Source: Chloroflexi bacterium RBG_13_53_26 (GTDB lineage Bacteria; Chloroflexota; Dehalococcoidia; UBA2247; RBG-13-53-26). From it: a stretch of DNA of 16,920 bases. Positions 8,804 through 15,932 of this stretch are shown here, one piece after another. The DNA lies in the NCBI GenBank assembly GCA_001795035.1, contig MGMW01000105.1:1-16920 (forward strand), read 5' to 3'. Under the pieces are notes generated by a model, which saw only the letters and a list, made by a program, of their open reading frames with translations, did not search any database and was not told the DNA's origin. Made by a program: the position numbers and the translations under genes. Position 1 is the first letter of the stretch. The number at the start of each line of letters is the position of its first letter.

Positions 8804-9130
8804 GTGAATAGGGAGACCCTCGATCTGAGAAGGAACGGCAGCAGCCACCGAAAGCTCAACGGTCGCCGTTCCAATATCCAGATAATCGCCGATATGCTCA
8901 AGGTGGGTGAAAAGGGTGCCGGCAAAACGGAGATCATGTACAGCGCTAACATGAGCTACACCCAGATACAGAAATACCTCGGTTTCCTCATAAACCACGG
9001 CTTCATTCACCGGGTATCTGTAGGCAACCCGCATGTTCACTATCAGGTGACACCGAAGGGGGCCAAGCTGCTCGAGTCCATAGACCTCATCACCGAAGTG
9101 CTTGGTTTCCAGGATGTATATGAGGATTGA
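8804..9130 (+). CDS. Sso10a-like winged-helix DNA-binding protein
   Basis: A 108-residue protein with a single winged-helix domain (about residues 22-95). The segment KTEIMYSANMSYTQIQKYLGFL (given as a motif, residues 41-62; key residues K41, T42, I44-Y46, A48-N49, S51-Y52, Y58) closely resembles archaeal Sso10a (KTRIMYGANLSY), a chromatin-associated protein of Sulfolobus, and the HTH_45 family found mainly in archaea. The wing follows (VHYQVTPKGAKLLESI). It lacks the long C-terminal coiled coil with which Sso10a dimerises. I chose GTG at 8804 because AAGGAGaGGTGATC (8787-8800), nearly the full complement of the 16S 3' end, precedes it properly; the GTG at 8795 lies inside that site. Another DNA-binding protein gene follows after 62 nt. 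Role unknown: local regulator or nucleoid protein. Confidence 0.8.
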   Translation: MNRETLDLRRNGSSHRKLNGRRSNIQIIADMLKVGEKGAGKTEIMYSANMSYTQIQKYLGFLINHGFIHRVSVGNPHVHYQVTPKGAKLLESIDLITEVLGFQDVYED

Positions 9131-9192
9131 CCCGGCTGTCCTACCATGACATGGCAACTCGGGGAACACCAAAAGTGAAAGGAGATCATCAA

Positions 9193-9609
9193 GTGTCCGA
9201 AAGAAGAATGCTGGTGGTAGACGCAGAGCTTATTGACAGGATAGACGCCAATCGCAATGACATGAGCCGCACAGAGTTCCTTGGGTTCCTTATGGACAGC
9301 TATCTGAAACGGGACAGCAAGGCTGAGGAGAGCCCGCACCGCGGTGACGCCCACCAGGCCCGCGAAGAGGTAAAGGACTTGCTCAAAGCCCTGGTTGCGG
9401 ACAGCCAGAGAAAAGAAACCAAGCCGGACGACCTCGTGCACAGAGAAGAACTTAACCAGTTCTACGATGGCATAAGGGATCTCATGCGGAGTTTCCTTGA
9501 CTTCTTCGTCACCTACGGGCTGGAGATGGGCAGGGAACCTCAGGATACCGAATTTCAGCAGCTAAGTCAGAAGCTGCAGGCCCTCGATCATTCTATGAAA
9601 AGGAAGTAG
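9193..9609 (+). CDS. Ribbon-helix-helix (CopG/MetJ/Arc-like) DNA-binding protein
   Basis: A 138-residue protein whose N-terminal 40 residues look like a ribbon-helix-helix domain: a strand (RRMLVVDAELI), helix 1 (IDRIDANRN), and helix 2 entered by MSRTEFLGFLMDSYLKR. Such proteins bind DNA as dimers through the paired strands. A charged linker (about 41-90) and a helical C-terminal half (EELNQFYDGIRDLMRSFLDF onward) follow, probably for oligomerisation; that half I do not recognise. The start is GTG 9193, with AAAGGAG (9178-9184) 8 nt before it; a longer open frame reaches back to TTG 9127, overlapping the previous stop, but has no ribosome binding site. It belongs with the winged-helix gene upstream. 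Ribbon-helix-helix proteins are often antitoxins, but no toxin-like partner is present. Confidence 0.72.
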   Translation: MSERRMLVVDAELIDRIDANRNDMSRTEFLGFLMDSYLKRDSKAEESPHRGDAHQAREEVKDLLKALVADSQRKETKPDDLVHREELNQFYDGIRDLMRSFLDFFVTYGLEMGREPQDTEFQQLSQKLQALDHSMKRK

Positions 9610-9614
9610 CGGGC

Positions 9615-9643
9615 GCTAGAACGGGATAAGATCCCGTTCTAGC
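9615..9643. terminator. Perfect hairpin after the winged-helix/RHH unit, probable terminator
   Basis: Arms GCTAGAACGGGAT (9615-9627) and ATCCCGTTCTAGC (9631-9643) pair perfectly over 13 bp around an AAG loop, starting 5 nt after the RHH stop. The downstream text (TGGCTTCTCTGTTCC) is pyrimidine-rich but has no proper T run, so termination may be weak, or the hairpin may stabilise the 3' end. The heptamer CTAGAAC from the arm recurs at 9707-9713 and 9720-9726. Confidence 0.6.
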
Positions 9644-9734
9644 TGGCTTCTCTGTTCCTCCGCCACTCCGCCATCTCCGTACTCTTCCCCTTCTTCACAC
9701 AGCCCCCTAGAACTATCTTCTAGAACCCAATCAC

Positions 9735-9763
9735 TTCCCAACCCTCTCAAGACGCCCCATAAT
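9735..9763 (+). promoter_or_regulatory. Possible promoter for the GH3-family gene
   Basis: TTCCCA (9735-9740, four of six) and CATAAT (9758-9763, five of six) are 17 bp apart. They lie in the gap after the hairpin that closes the preceding unit, about 85 bp before the GH3 start. If used, transcription begins near 9770 and the leader contains the hairpin at 9806-9835. Confidence 0.4.
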
Positions 9764-9805
9764 AGCCCCACGTGTACCAGATTACACTTGCTTGAAGGGG
9801 GAATT

Positions 9806-9835
9806 CCTCTCACCCCATCGTCAAGGGGTCAGAGG
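9806..9835 (+). promoter_or_regulatory. Leader hairpin overlapping the ribosome binding site of the GH3 gene
   Basis: CCTCTCACCCC (9806-9816) and GGGGTCAGAGG (9825-9835) form an 11-bp stem with one C-C mismatch and an 8-nt loop. The 3' arm runs into the purine-rich Shine-Dalgarno stretch (about 9832-9843), so folding could reduce ribosome access to the GTG at 9849. I do not recognise a known riboswitch class. Confidence 0.45.
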
Positions 9836-9848
9836 AGGGAGGTATAAG

Positions 9849-11516
9849 GTGATCAGACCCATTGATCTTCTATGCCAGAACAGAAAGGATGAACTGTGGC
9901 AGATGTGCTGCGGCTTCATCGATCTCTCCATGGAGCAGTTCATGGCCATACAGAAGAGATTGCTCCTGGAGCAAATCGAACTGCTGAACAACTGCTCTCT
10001 AGGTAACAAGATTATGCGCGGGGCTGCGCCCCGAACCATCGACGAATTCCGAAAGCAGGTGCCCCTCACCACCTATGCCGACTACTGTCCCGACCTCCAG
10101 GAACGCCGGGAGTACGCGCTGCCGGCAAAGCCAGACCGCTGGATAAGGACTTCAGGCTACAGCGGCACATACGACATCAAGTGGGTGCCCTGGTCAGAGC
10201 CATTCGCCACAGAATGCGAGAAGGTCTCTGCAGCCTGCGCTCTTTTCGGGATATCGCGCTATCGTGGGGACATCTCTAGTGTCACTGAACACTGGAAGGT
10301 GCTCTATACCGTCGGCGGGCTCGAGTATGCCAGCGGCGCTTTCGGTGACCTTATGCGGCAGGCATTCAATTTCGACTTCCTGCCCTCCAACCCGGACGGC
10401 CTGCCGTTCACTGAGAAGATAAAGGCCGGCTTCACCCAGGCTCTATACGAAGGTCTGGATGCCTTTGGCGGCCTGCCCTCTGTTTTGGTGGCCGTGGGAG
10501 AGCAGATGCGAGAGCAGCCCAGCAAACCTGACGCCGCCTTCCTCATGGCTCATCCCAAAGCCATGTTTCGTCTTGCCAAGGGCCTGGCCAAGAGCAGGCT
10601 GGCTGGCCGTCCCATGCTCCCCAAGGACCTGTGGGACATAAAAGTAATCCTCGGAGGCGGCACAGACTCCGCCGTCTTTAAGAAGAGAGTCGAGGACATG
10701 TGGGGAAGACGTCCTCTGGAGCTCTATGCCGGCACCGAAGGGGGAATCTACGCCACCCAGACCTGGGACTATGAAGGAATGACTTTCGTTCCCAGTCTGA
10801 ACTTCTTCGAATTCATCCCCGAAAAAGAGCATCTCAAGTGGCAGATCAACCCCTCCTATCAGCCAAAGACCATACTGCTGGATGAGGTCAAGCCGGACCA
10901 GAACTACGAGCTCGTCATAACCAACCTGCACGGCGGTGCCCTGGTTCGATTTAGACTGGGCGACATGATCAGGGTCACTTCGCTGCGCAATGACAACCTG
11001 AATATCGATCTGCCTCAGATCACCTTCTATGGCCGGGCCGACTACACCATTGACATCGCCGGCCTGGGCAGACTCACCGAAAGGATAATCTGGGAGGCCA
11101 TCGAGAACACCGGCATTCCCTACGTCGAATGGACAGCCAGAAAGGAAGTCAGGGACGACAGGGCCGTGCTCCATGTCTACATTGAGCCACGCCACAGGGA
11201 TGGGCTGGATGAAACGTCTATAAGCGCGGCGATAGGCCGCCAGCTTGCCAGGCTGGAAAGCCAGTTCCATCATAATCCCTACAATATCTACGATGCCGCT
11301 GTGGATGCCGTTCCCGCCACCAACGCCAGCCAGATAGAGACTACCCTGCTTCCTCAGGGAGTCTTCGCCGGCTACATAGCCGCCCGCCAGGCCGAAGGTG
11401 CAGACCTGGGGCATCTGAAACCGCCTCATGTCAATCCATCAGATAGAATGCTTTCAATGCTTATGACCACGCCAACACCAGCACAAGTACTGCAGCCTGC
11501 AGCGGCAGCCAGATAG
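9849..11516 (+). CDS. GH3-family (ANL-superfamily-like) acyl-adenylating enzyme
   Basis: A 555-residue protein resembling the plant GH3 auxin-responsive family and its bacterial relatives, which activate a carboxylic acid with ATP as an acyl-adenylate and pass it to an amine. Landmarks in order: PRTIDEFRKQVPLTTYADY; nucleotide motif I as RTSGYSGTYDIKWVP from about residue 100, a variant of the usual SGTTG; motif II YAGTEGG at 293-299; LNFFEFIPEKE; and motif III VRFRLGD ending at Asp372, then the FYGRADYTIDIAGLGRLTE segment. The C-terminal lid domain is ordinary in size and ends in a Pro/Ala-rich tail. Start: GTG 9849 with GGGAGGT (9837-9843) 5 nt upstream; the frame is open back to TTG 9792 without a ribosome binding site. 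The substrate is unknown. It stands alone between a hairpin and a strong terminator. Confidence 0.85.
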   Translation: MIRPIDLLCQNRKDELWQMCCGFIDLSMEQFMAIQKRLLLEQIELLNNCSLGNKIMRGAAPRTIDEFRKQVPLTTYADYCPDLQERREYALPAKPDRWIRTSGYSGTYDIKWVPWSEPFATECEKVSAACALFGISRYRGDISSVTEHWKVLYTVGGLEYASGAFGDLMRQAFNFDFLPSNPDGLPFTEKIKAGFTQALYEGLDAFGGLPSVLVAVGEQMREQPSKPDAAFLMAHPKAMFRLAKGLAKSRLAGRPMLPKDLWDIKVILGGGTDSAVFKKRVEDMWGRRPLELYAGTEGGIYATQTWDYEGMTFVPSLNFFEFIPEKEHLKWQINPSYQPKTILLDEVKPDQNYELVITNLHGGALVRFRLGDMIRVTSLRNDNLNIDLPQITFYGRADYTIDIAGLGRLTERIIWEAIENTGIPYVEWTARKEVRDDRAVLHVYIEPRHRDGLDETSISAAIGRQLARLESQFHHNPYNIYDAAVDAVPATNASQIETTLLPQGVFAGYIAARQAEGADLGHLKPPHVNPSDRMLSMLMTTPTPAQVLQPAAAAR

Positions 11517-11517
11517 C

Positions 11518-11546
11518 CCCCCTTTGTTCTGACCGAACAACGGGGG
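11518..11546 (+). other. Hairpin preceding the intrinsic terminator
   Basis: CCCCCTTTGTTC (11518-11529) and GAACAACGGGGG (11535-11546) pair over 12 positions with one T-C mismatch around TGACC. It begins 1 nt after the GH3 stop, and its last two bases are shared with the left arm of the terminator hairpin. It may shield the transcript 3' end or compete slightly with terminator folding. Confidence 0.45.
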
Positions 11547-11587
11547 AAGGGCGGGCAATGCATATTGTGCCCGCCCTTCCGCTTTTT
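11545..11587 (+). terminator. Strong rho-independent terminator of the GH3 gene
   Basis: Arms GGAAGGGCGGGCA (11545-11557) and TGCCCGCCCTTCC (11568-11580) pair perfectly over 13 GC-rich bp with a 10-nt loop, followed by GC and five T (11583-11587). This is the clearest intrinsic terminator in the window. The 210 bp from here to the next gene hold nothing else I can support. Confidence 0.9.
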
Positions 11588-11799
11588 CACCGTCCCGCCG
11601 TTTCCTGCACCTCAGCTCACGCTCTCCAAACACGGCACAGTTCACGCACGATCCAATTAGCTCACTATTGCTATCCATTTGGGTCTTCTCAAAAACATCA
11701 CCACGTGACAGAATCTACCCGGAAACCAAAGTCATAGGATGGGGCAAGGGCTTTCCTTAGACAATCAATCGATCGATACAGGGAGAATAGTCGGCTGTC

Positions 11800-14700
11800 A
11801 TGAATGAACATATGCTCATCCCGCTTCTTGCCACTATTGTCTACCTGGTCCCTCTGGTGCTGCTGCTTCTCCATCGGCCCTGGCCAAAGCAAGGCGTCCT
11901 TTTTCTCCTCTATCTCATCCCCGCCATGCTCTATAGCTTGGCCGATTTCCTCCTTCGGGCCGGTTCCCTGGCAATCAATGACGAGCTACTGGTCAAGATC
12001 ATCATCTGCCTGGCCATACTGATGATTGTCCAGTTCCACTACATCCTGCGCTCCTACGCCACAAACAGGATCGACAGGACATCCGCCCTTGGCTATGTCG
12101 CCTTCGGTGCCATTATCATCTTCACAGCTCTGGACTACGTCCCACGAAATCTAGAGGTCACAGATGACGGCGTCTCCGTGCAATACGGTCTCTGGCTGCT
12201 GCCCCTGGTAGTCTTTGTGCTCGCCCTGATACTCCAGGACCTCTATCTGCTGCGGCGAAGATTCAGGGCTTCAACCCAGACCCAGGAACGCAACCAGCTA
12301 CTGTACCTTGTGGTAGCCACCTTCGTCGGAGCCATATTCCTTCTTAGCTCTCTCACCCCTAACGGCACCGAATATGCCACCGGCCATATCGGCAACCTGG
12401 CTGTAGCTCTCATCATCGTCTACGCTATCGTAGCTCACCGGCTGATGGACGTCGGCGCCGCCATCCGCCAGGCGCTGGTCTATTTCTGGCTGGCCGTCAT
12501 CACCGGGCTGGCATATGGCTCCCTCTTCTGGCTGGCCTCCATCATTTTTGACTTTGAGTGGACATACAAAACAATCCTGTCGACCCTCGCTGTCGCCGCT
12601 GCCTGCGTTGTCCTGCTCTTCTTCATGTACAGCCTTCTCCAAAAGACTGTAGGAGAGATCTTCGTGGGCAGGAAGTACAGATATCGTCAGAACTTGACCG
12701 AGTTCATCTCCAGTACATACGGCATCACCGATCTTGAGGCATTTGGCAACCAACTGCTCTCCCTCACCTGTCGATCCACAGACAGCCAGCAAGCCTGGCT
12801 GCTGGTGCCCTCTTTCGACAAAGGTGGATTTGAAACCCGCTCCACCTGCTCTCTGAACAAGAACCAAACGCCAGAACACCTCAGAATCAGCCAGGACAGC
12901 CCCATACTTACCTGGCTTGAACGGGAGGCAACCCCATTATCAGCCAGAGATATACAGATCCTGCCCGAGTTCTCCTCCCTTTGGGACGAAGAAAGAAGGC
13001 AGCTCACATCGGCCAAAGCAGACACCTTCTTCCCCATCATCAATCAGGGCAAGCTCATCGCCCTCCTGGTCCTGGGCACAAAGAGAAGAGGGGGACCACT
13101 CGCCCTTGAGGAACTCGACCTGATTCTGTCGGCAGTTAAGCGCTTCGCTGGAGCTATTCATAAGGAGTCTCTCCGCGAAGAGCTGCAGGTCAAAGAAGAA
13201 GAGCTCCGTATCTTCAATCGTCTGATGACCATATTGAGCTCCAGCATCAACATTGGCGAGGCCTTCGACCGCTTCTCAGAGGAACTGCAGAAGGTGGCCC
13301 CCGTTGACTGGGCCACCATTGCCATGGCCGATGGGGAAAACCTCTGCTTTCTAGCCCTGTCCAGCACCACACCGTCACCGTGGAAAGTCAACGAGAGTAT
13401 CCCTATCGCCGGAACCGGCGCAGAACTGGTGATGAGAGAGCAGAGTAGCTTCTACGAACCTGACCTGGTCAAACAGCAGAGATTCTCCACCGGGGATAAA
13501 CACGCCAAGCAGGGAATTCGTTCTGTTGTCTACCTGCCCCTGATTTCAGGAGGCAAGAGCATCGGGGCACTGATCATCGCCAGCCGCTCTCCCAGGGCTT
13601 ACACCATCAGGCAGGTGAAGCTGCTGGAGCAACTGGCTTCATATATCACAGCGCCTATCGAAAACTCCCAGCTTTACAACCAGGCCAGGGAAAAAGCCCG
13701 CATCGATGAGCTTACCGGCCTCTTCAACCGCCGCCACTTTGATGAGAGGCTGAAGGAGGAAATCACCCGCCACGCCCGCTACGGCGGCACCTTCTCACTC
13801 CTCATGCTCGACCTTGATTCATTCAAGGTCTATAACGACATCTTCGGACATCCCGCCGGCGACGATCTGCTCAGAGAGGTTGGCGACCTGATAAAACACT
13901 CCATCCGCACCAGCGACCAGGCCTTCCGATACGGCGGTGACGAGTTTGCCATCATTCTGCCTCACATTGACGTCGAGGGTGCCTACCATGTGGCAGAGCG
14001 AGTACGTCAGTCAATCGCCCACCGCATGCAGGAAAGTTCAACAGGCGTTACCTCCAGCCTCGGCCTAGCCAACTGCCCCGCAAATGGGGTCACTCCTGCT
14101 GACCTGGTGACCGTGGCCGACACAGCCCTCTACTACGCCAAATACAACGGGGGCAACCGAACCCATCTTCCCACCAAGGTCCTCTCCCTGCCCGTGAGCG
14201 ACACCAACAGGGAGACCAGAAGCCCCAGCCTGGCCGCCATCTATGCCCTGACCACCGCCGTAGATGCCAAGGACCACTATACCTACATGCACTCCCACCA
14301 GGTGAGAGGCTATGCTCTGGCTCTGGCCGAGGCCACCGCCTCGCCATCCGACGTCATATCCAGGCTCAGCGCAGCCTCACTCCTCCACGATATCGGCAAG
14401 ATAGGCGTGCATGACCAGACACTCAATGCCAAAGGCCCTCTTACGCCTGCACAGATGGAGGAACTCAAGACTCATCCCAGGCTGGGGGTCACTATCATCG
14501 GCAACGTGCCCGGCCTCGCACCCTGCGTCCCCGCCATCCTCTATCATCACGAGAACTATGACGGCAGCGGCTATCCCGAAGGTCTCAAAGGGGAAGCCAT
14601 CCCTCTTGAAGCCCGCATCCTCAGCATAGCCAATGCCTTTGCCGACATGACATCGGAACGGCCGCACCGTGCAGCCCTGTCCTGGGAAGAGGCTCTTGAG

Positions 14701-14880
14701 GAGATCGGACGCCATGCAGGTACTCAGTTCGACCCCACATTGGCCCAGGCTTTCATCGAGGCGGTCAGGTCCGGGACCATTGCCAGACCAGCACGAGCAG
14801 ATACGTCAGATGAGGCCTATGTACCAGTCACTAATGCCACCGCCCCACAGGAGGGTGATCATGGTACCCACAGCCAATGA
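11800..14880 (+). CDS. Membrane-bound GAF-GAF-GGDEF-HD-GYP cyclic-di-GMP enzyme
   Basis: A 1026-residue protein. Residues 1 to about 285 hold eight or nine hydrophobic segments, resembling the 7TM sensor region of some histidine kinases. Two GAF-like domains follow (about 300-450 and 470-625), joined by a coiled coil (about 454-475). The GGDEF domain (about 634-790) starts with DELTGLFNRRHF and keeps an intact GGDEF active site at 712-716, with the inhibitory-site motif RTSD five residues upstream, so it should make cyclic-di-GMP under product inhibition. The HD-GYP domain (about 805-1000) should hydrolyse it: His831, LLHDIGKIG with His863-Asp864, and HHENYDGSGYP starting at 916. One expected metal-ligand Asp is Asn945 (SIANAF instead of the usual vADaF). 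The start ATG 11800 follows GGGAG at 11781, somewhat far. The 3' end overlaps the convergent prepilin peptidase gene by 75 bp. Confidence 0.92.
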   Translation: MNEHMLIPLLATIVYLVPLVLLLLHRPWPKQGVLFLLYLIPAMLYSLADFLLRAGSLAINDELLVKIIICLAILMIVQFHYILRSYATNRIDRTSALGYVAFGAIIIFTALDYVPRNLEVTDDGVSVQYGLWLLPLVVFVLALILQDLYLLRRRFRASTQTQERNQLLYLVVATFVGAIFLLSSLTPNGTEYATGHIGNLAVALIIVYAIVAHRLMDVGAAIRQALVYFWLAVITGLAYGSLFWLASIIFDFEWTYKTILSTLAVAAACVVLLFFMYSLLQKTVGEIFVGRKYRYRQNLTEFISSTYGITDLEAFGNQLLSLTCRSTDSQQAWLLVPSFDKGGFETRSTCSLNKNQTPEHLRISQDSPILTWLEREATPLSARDIQILPEFSSLWDEERRQLTSAKADTFFPIINQGKLIALLVLGTKRRGGPLALEELDLILSAVKRFAGAIHKESLREELQVKEEELRIFNRLMTILSSSINIGEAFDRFSEELQKVAPVDWATIAMADGENLCFLALSSTTPSPWKVNESIPIAGTGAELVMREQSSFYEPDLVKQQRFSTGDKHAKQGIRSVVYLPLISGGKSIGALIIASRSPRAYTIRQVKLLEQLASYITAPIENSQLYNQAREKARIDELTGLFNRRHFDERLKEEITRHARYGGTFSLLMLDLDSFKVYNDIFGHPAGDDLLREVGDLIKHSIRTSDQAFRYGGDEFAIILPHIDVEGAYHVAERVRQSIAHRMQESSTGVTSSLGLANCPANGVTPADLVTVADTALYYAKYNGGNRTHLPTKVLSLPVSDTNRETRSPSLAAIYALTTAVDAKDHYTYMHSHQVRGYALALAEATASPSDVISRLSAASLLHDIGKIGVHDQTLNAKGPLTPAQMEELKTHPRLGVTIIGNVPGLAPCVPAILYHHENYDGSGYPEGLKGEAIPLEARILSIANAFADMTSERPHRAALSWEEALEEIGRHAGTQFDPTLAQAFIEAVRSGTIARPARADTSDEAYVPVTNATAPQEGDHGTHSQ

Positions 14881-15588
14881 CGGACCAAAGGGTATCGTCT
14901 GACCCGAGCTCCACCGCCGCTTTCTGGCCACCAGCAGCCCCACTGCCGCCAGTCCGCCCAACACGGCTCCCATGATCACAGCCAGCAGCACCAGCGGAAA
15001 ACCGCAGATAAGGCCAATCAGACCCGCCAGCTTGACATCCCCCCACCCCATCCCTCCCCCGGAGACCACCGCAATCAGCCAGAACATCAGCAGTCCCACA
15101 GCACCACCCAGAGCAGCACTGGCTATGGGAACGAATATCCAGCCTTCCATCCACGGAGGGTCGAAAAAGCCGGCCAAGATCAGAGCTACCACCATTGAAG
15201 GATAGATCACCTTGTTCAGTATCAGCCCCTGCTCCAGGTCAATCACAAAGACCACAATGAACACCAGAGCCCAGAAACCGGTGATTCCCAGCTCCGCGGT
15301 TAAGCCATACCGGTAGCACAGGAAGGCCAGTGCTGCGCCGCTGGCCAGCTCCACCAGGAACACCCGCTTCGGTATGACAGTCTGACAGTAGCGGCAACGG
15401 CCTCGGAGCCAGAGGTAGCTCAACAGCGGTATCAGATCACTGGCTGCCAGGCGGCGATGGCAGGCATCACACTCAGAGCGAGGCTTCACTATCGAGCGCT
15501 CACCGGGCAACCGGTCGATACAGACATTCAGGAAGCTGCCCAGCGCCAGACCCAGCAGGCCGAACAGAGCGGTGTAGATTGCTTGCAC
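14806..15588 (-). CDS. Type IV prepilin peptidase / N-methyltransferase (PilD/GspO family)
   Basis: A 260-residue polytopic membrane aspartic protease that cleaves the short leader of type IV pilins and pseudopilins and, in the full-length bacterial form, methylates the new N-terminus. The N-terminal domain has GSFLNVCIDRLP (residues 17-28) and two zinc-type cysteine pairs, C40-C43 and C65-C68, as in bifunctional enzymes. The catalytic Asps are Asp117 (FVIDLEQG) and Asp184 (GMGWGDVKLAG). Hydrophobic segments fill the rest, about seven or eight in all. The GTG start at 15588 has no good Shine-Dalgarno sequence, but a promoter only 7 nt upstream suggests a leaderless message. No pilin or pilus assembly gene is in the window. 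Its last 75 bp are antisense to the 3' end of the cyclic-di-GMP enzyme gene. Confidence 0.95.
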   Translation of the reverse strand: MQAIYTALFGLLGLALGSFLNVCIDRLPGERSIVKPRSECDACHRRLAASDLIPLLSYLWLRGRCRYCQTVIPKRVFLVELASGAALAFLCYRYGLTAELGITGFWALVFIVVFVIDLEQGLILNKVIYPSMVVALILAGFFDPPWMEGWIFVPIASAALGGAVGLLMFWLIAVVSGGGMGWGDVKLAGLIGLICGFPLVLLAVIMGAVLGGLAAVGLLVARKRRWSSGQTIPFGPSLAVGTMITLLWGGGISDWYIGLI

Positions 15589-15595
15589 GAACCCA

Positions 15596-15625
15596 ATTGT
15601 GCCCGACTGCCGAACAGCTTGTCAA
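15596..15625 (-). promoter_or_regulatory. Promoter of the prepilin peptidase gene, probably leaderless
   Basis: On the minus strand, a perfect TTGACA (15625-15620) is followed by an 18-bp spacer and CACAAT (15601-15596, four of six). Only 7 nt separate the -10 from the GTG at 15588, so the transcript would start at or next to the start codon. Confidence 0.5.
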
Positions 15626-15771
15626 GAGGTGCAGCCCGTTCAAACATCGTTTGTGATCCACTGGTGATATTTACCTCCTCTTCCGAAGAACAATTGTGAG
15701 TGCCATGACAGGTGCTGAGACACAGCCGTGAGTTTCAATATGTACACTCAACGCAGAATCTAATCTTAGAG

Positions 15772-15783
15772 AAAGGAGGTGAT
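15772..15783 (+). promoter_or_regulatory. Full-length Shine-Dalgarno sequence of the small-ORF cluster
   Basis: AAAGGAGGTGAT matches the complement of the 16S rRNA 3' end over 12 nt without a mismatch, with 9 nt from the end of GGAGG to the ATG at 15789. It is the best ribosome binding site in the window and fixes the start of a gene that is otherwise too short to call with confidence. I could not find a convincing promoter in the roughly 160 bp between it and the divergent prepilin peptidase promoter. Confidence 0.85.
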
Positions 15784-15788
15784 AACAG

Positions 15789-15932
15789 ATGAAGACCATA
15801 GCAAAGACAGCGAAGGGTCGCACCGCCGCAGCCCCCAGGGCCAAGGCAGTCGCCGCCCCCAAGCGCAAGGTAGTTGCCAAGGTGCAGCCAAAGATGGCAG
15901 CCAAGACAGCAAAGAAGGGAGGCAGAAAGTAG
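15789..15932 (+). CDS. Small Lys/Ala-rich basic peptide, histone-tail-like (47 aa)
   Basis: The 47-residue product has 12 Lys, 4 Arg and 13 Ala, with no acidic residue. It contains AAPRAKAVAAPKRKVVAKV (residues 14-32) and ends in KTAKKGGRK, so it looks like the tail of a bacterial histone-H1-like protein. Such peptides usually bind DNA or RNA through charge; whether it acts in the nucleoid, on the ribosome or elsewhere is unknown, and I recognise no named family. The start is supported by a 12-nt perfect Shine-Dalgarno sequence. Its stop TAG (15930-15932) is followed without gap by the ATG of the next ORF, and its last codons carry that ORF's GGGAGG ribosome binding site. The Leu-rich frames on the opposite strand are shadows of this Lys/Ala coding. 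Confidence 0.78.
   Translation: MKTIAKTAKGRTAAAPRAKAVAAPKRKVVAKVQPKMAAKTAKKGGRK

Noticed and set aside
9127..9192. TTG at 9127 as the start of the ribbon-helix-helix protein
   Set aside because: It overlaps the previous stop and has no ribosome binding site, while GTG 9193 has AAAGGAG 8 nt upstream and begins just before the RHH strand.
9193..9609. Toxin-antitoxin pair formed by the winged-helix and RHH genes
   Set aside because: Neither protein resembles a toxin; both look like DNA-binding proteins, so a toxin-antitoxin label is not supported.
9792..9848. TTG at 9792 as the start of the GH3 protein
   Set aside because: The added 19 residues encode the leader hairpin and Shine-Dalgarno region; GTG 9849 follows a strong ribosome binding site.
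10443..11429. Minus-strand open frame of 328 codons opposite the GH3 gene
   Set aside because: It lies wholly antisense to a gene with clear family motifs, shows no recognisable domain, and its composition is what complementary codons would give.
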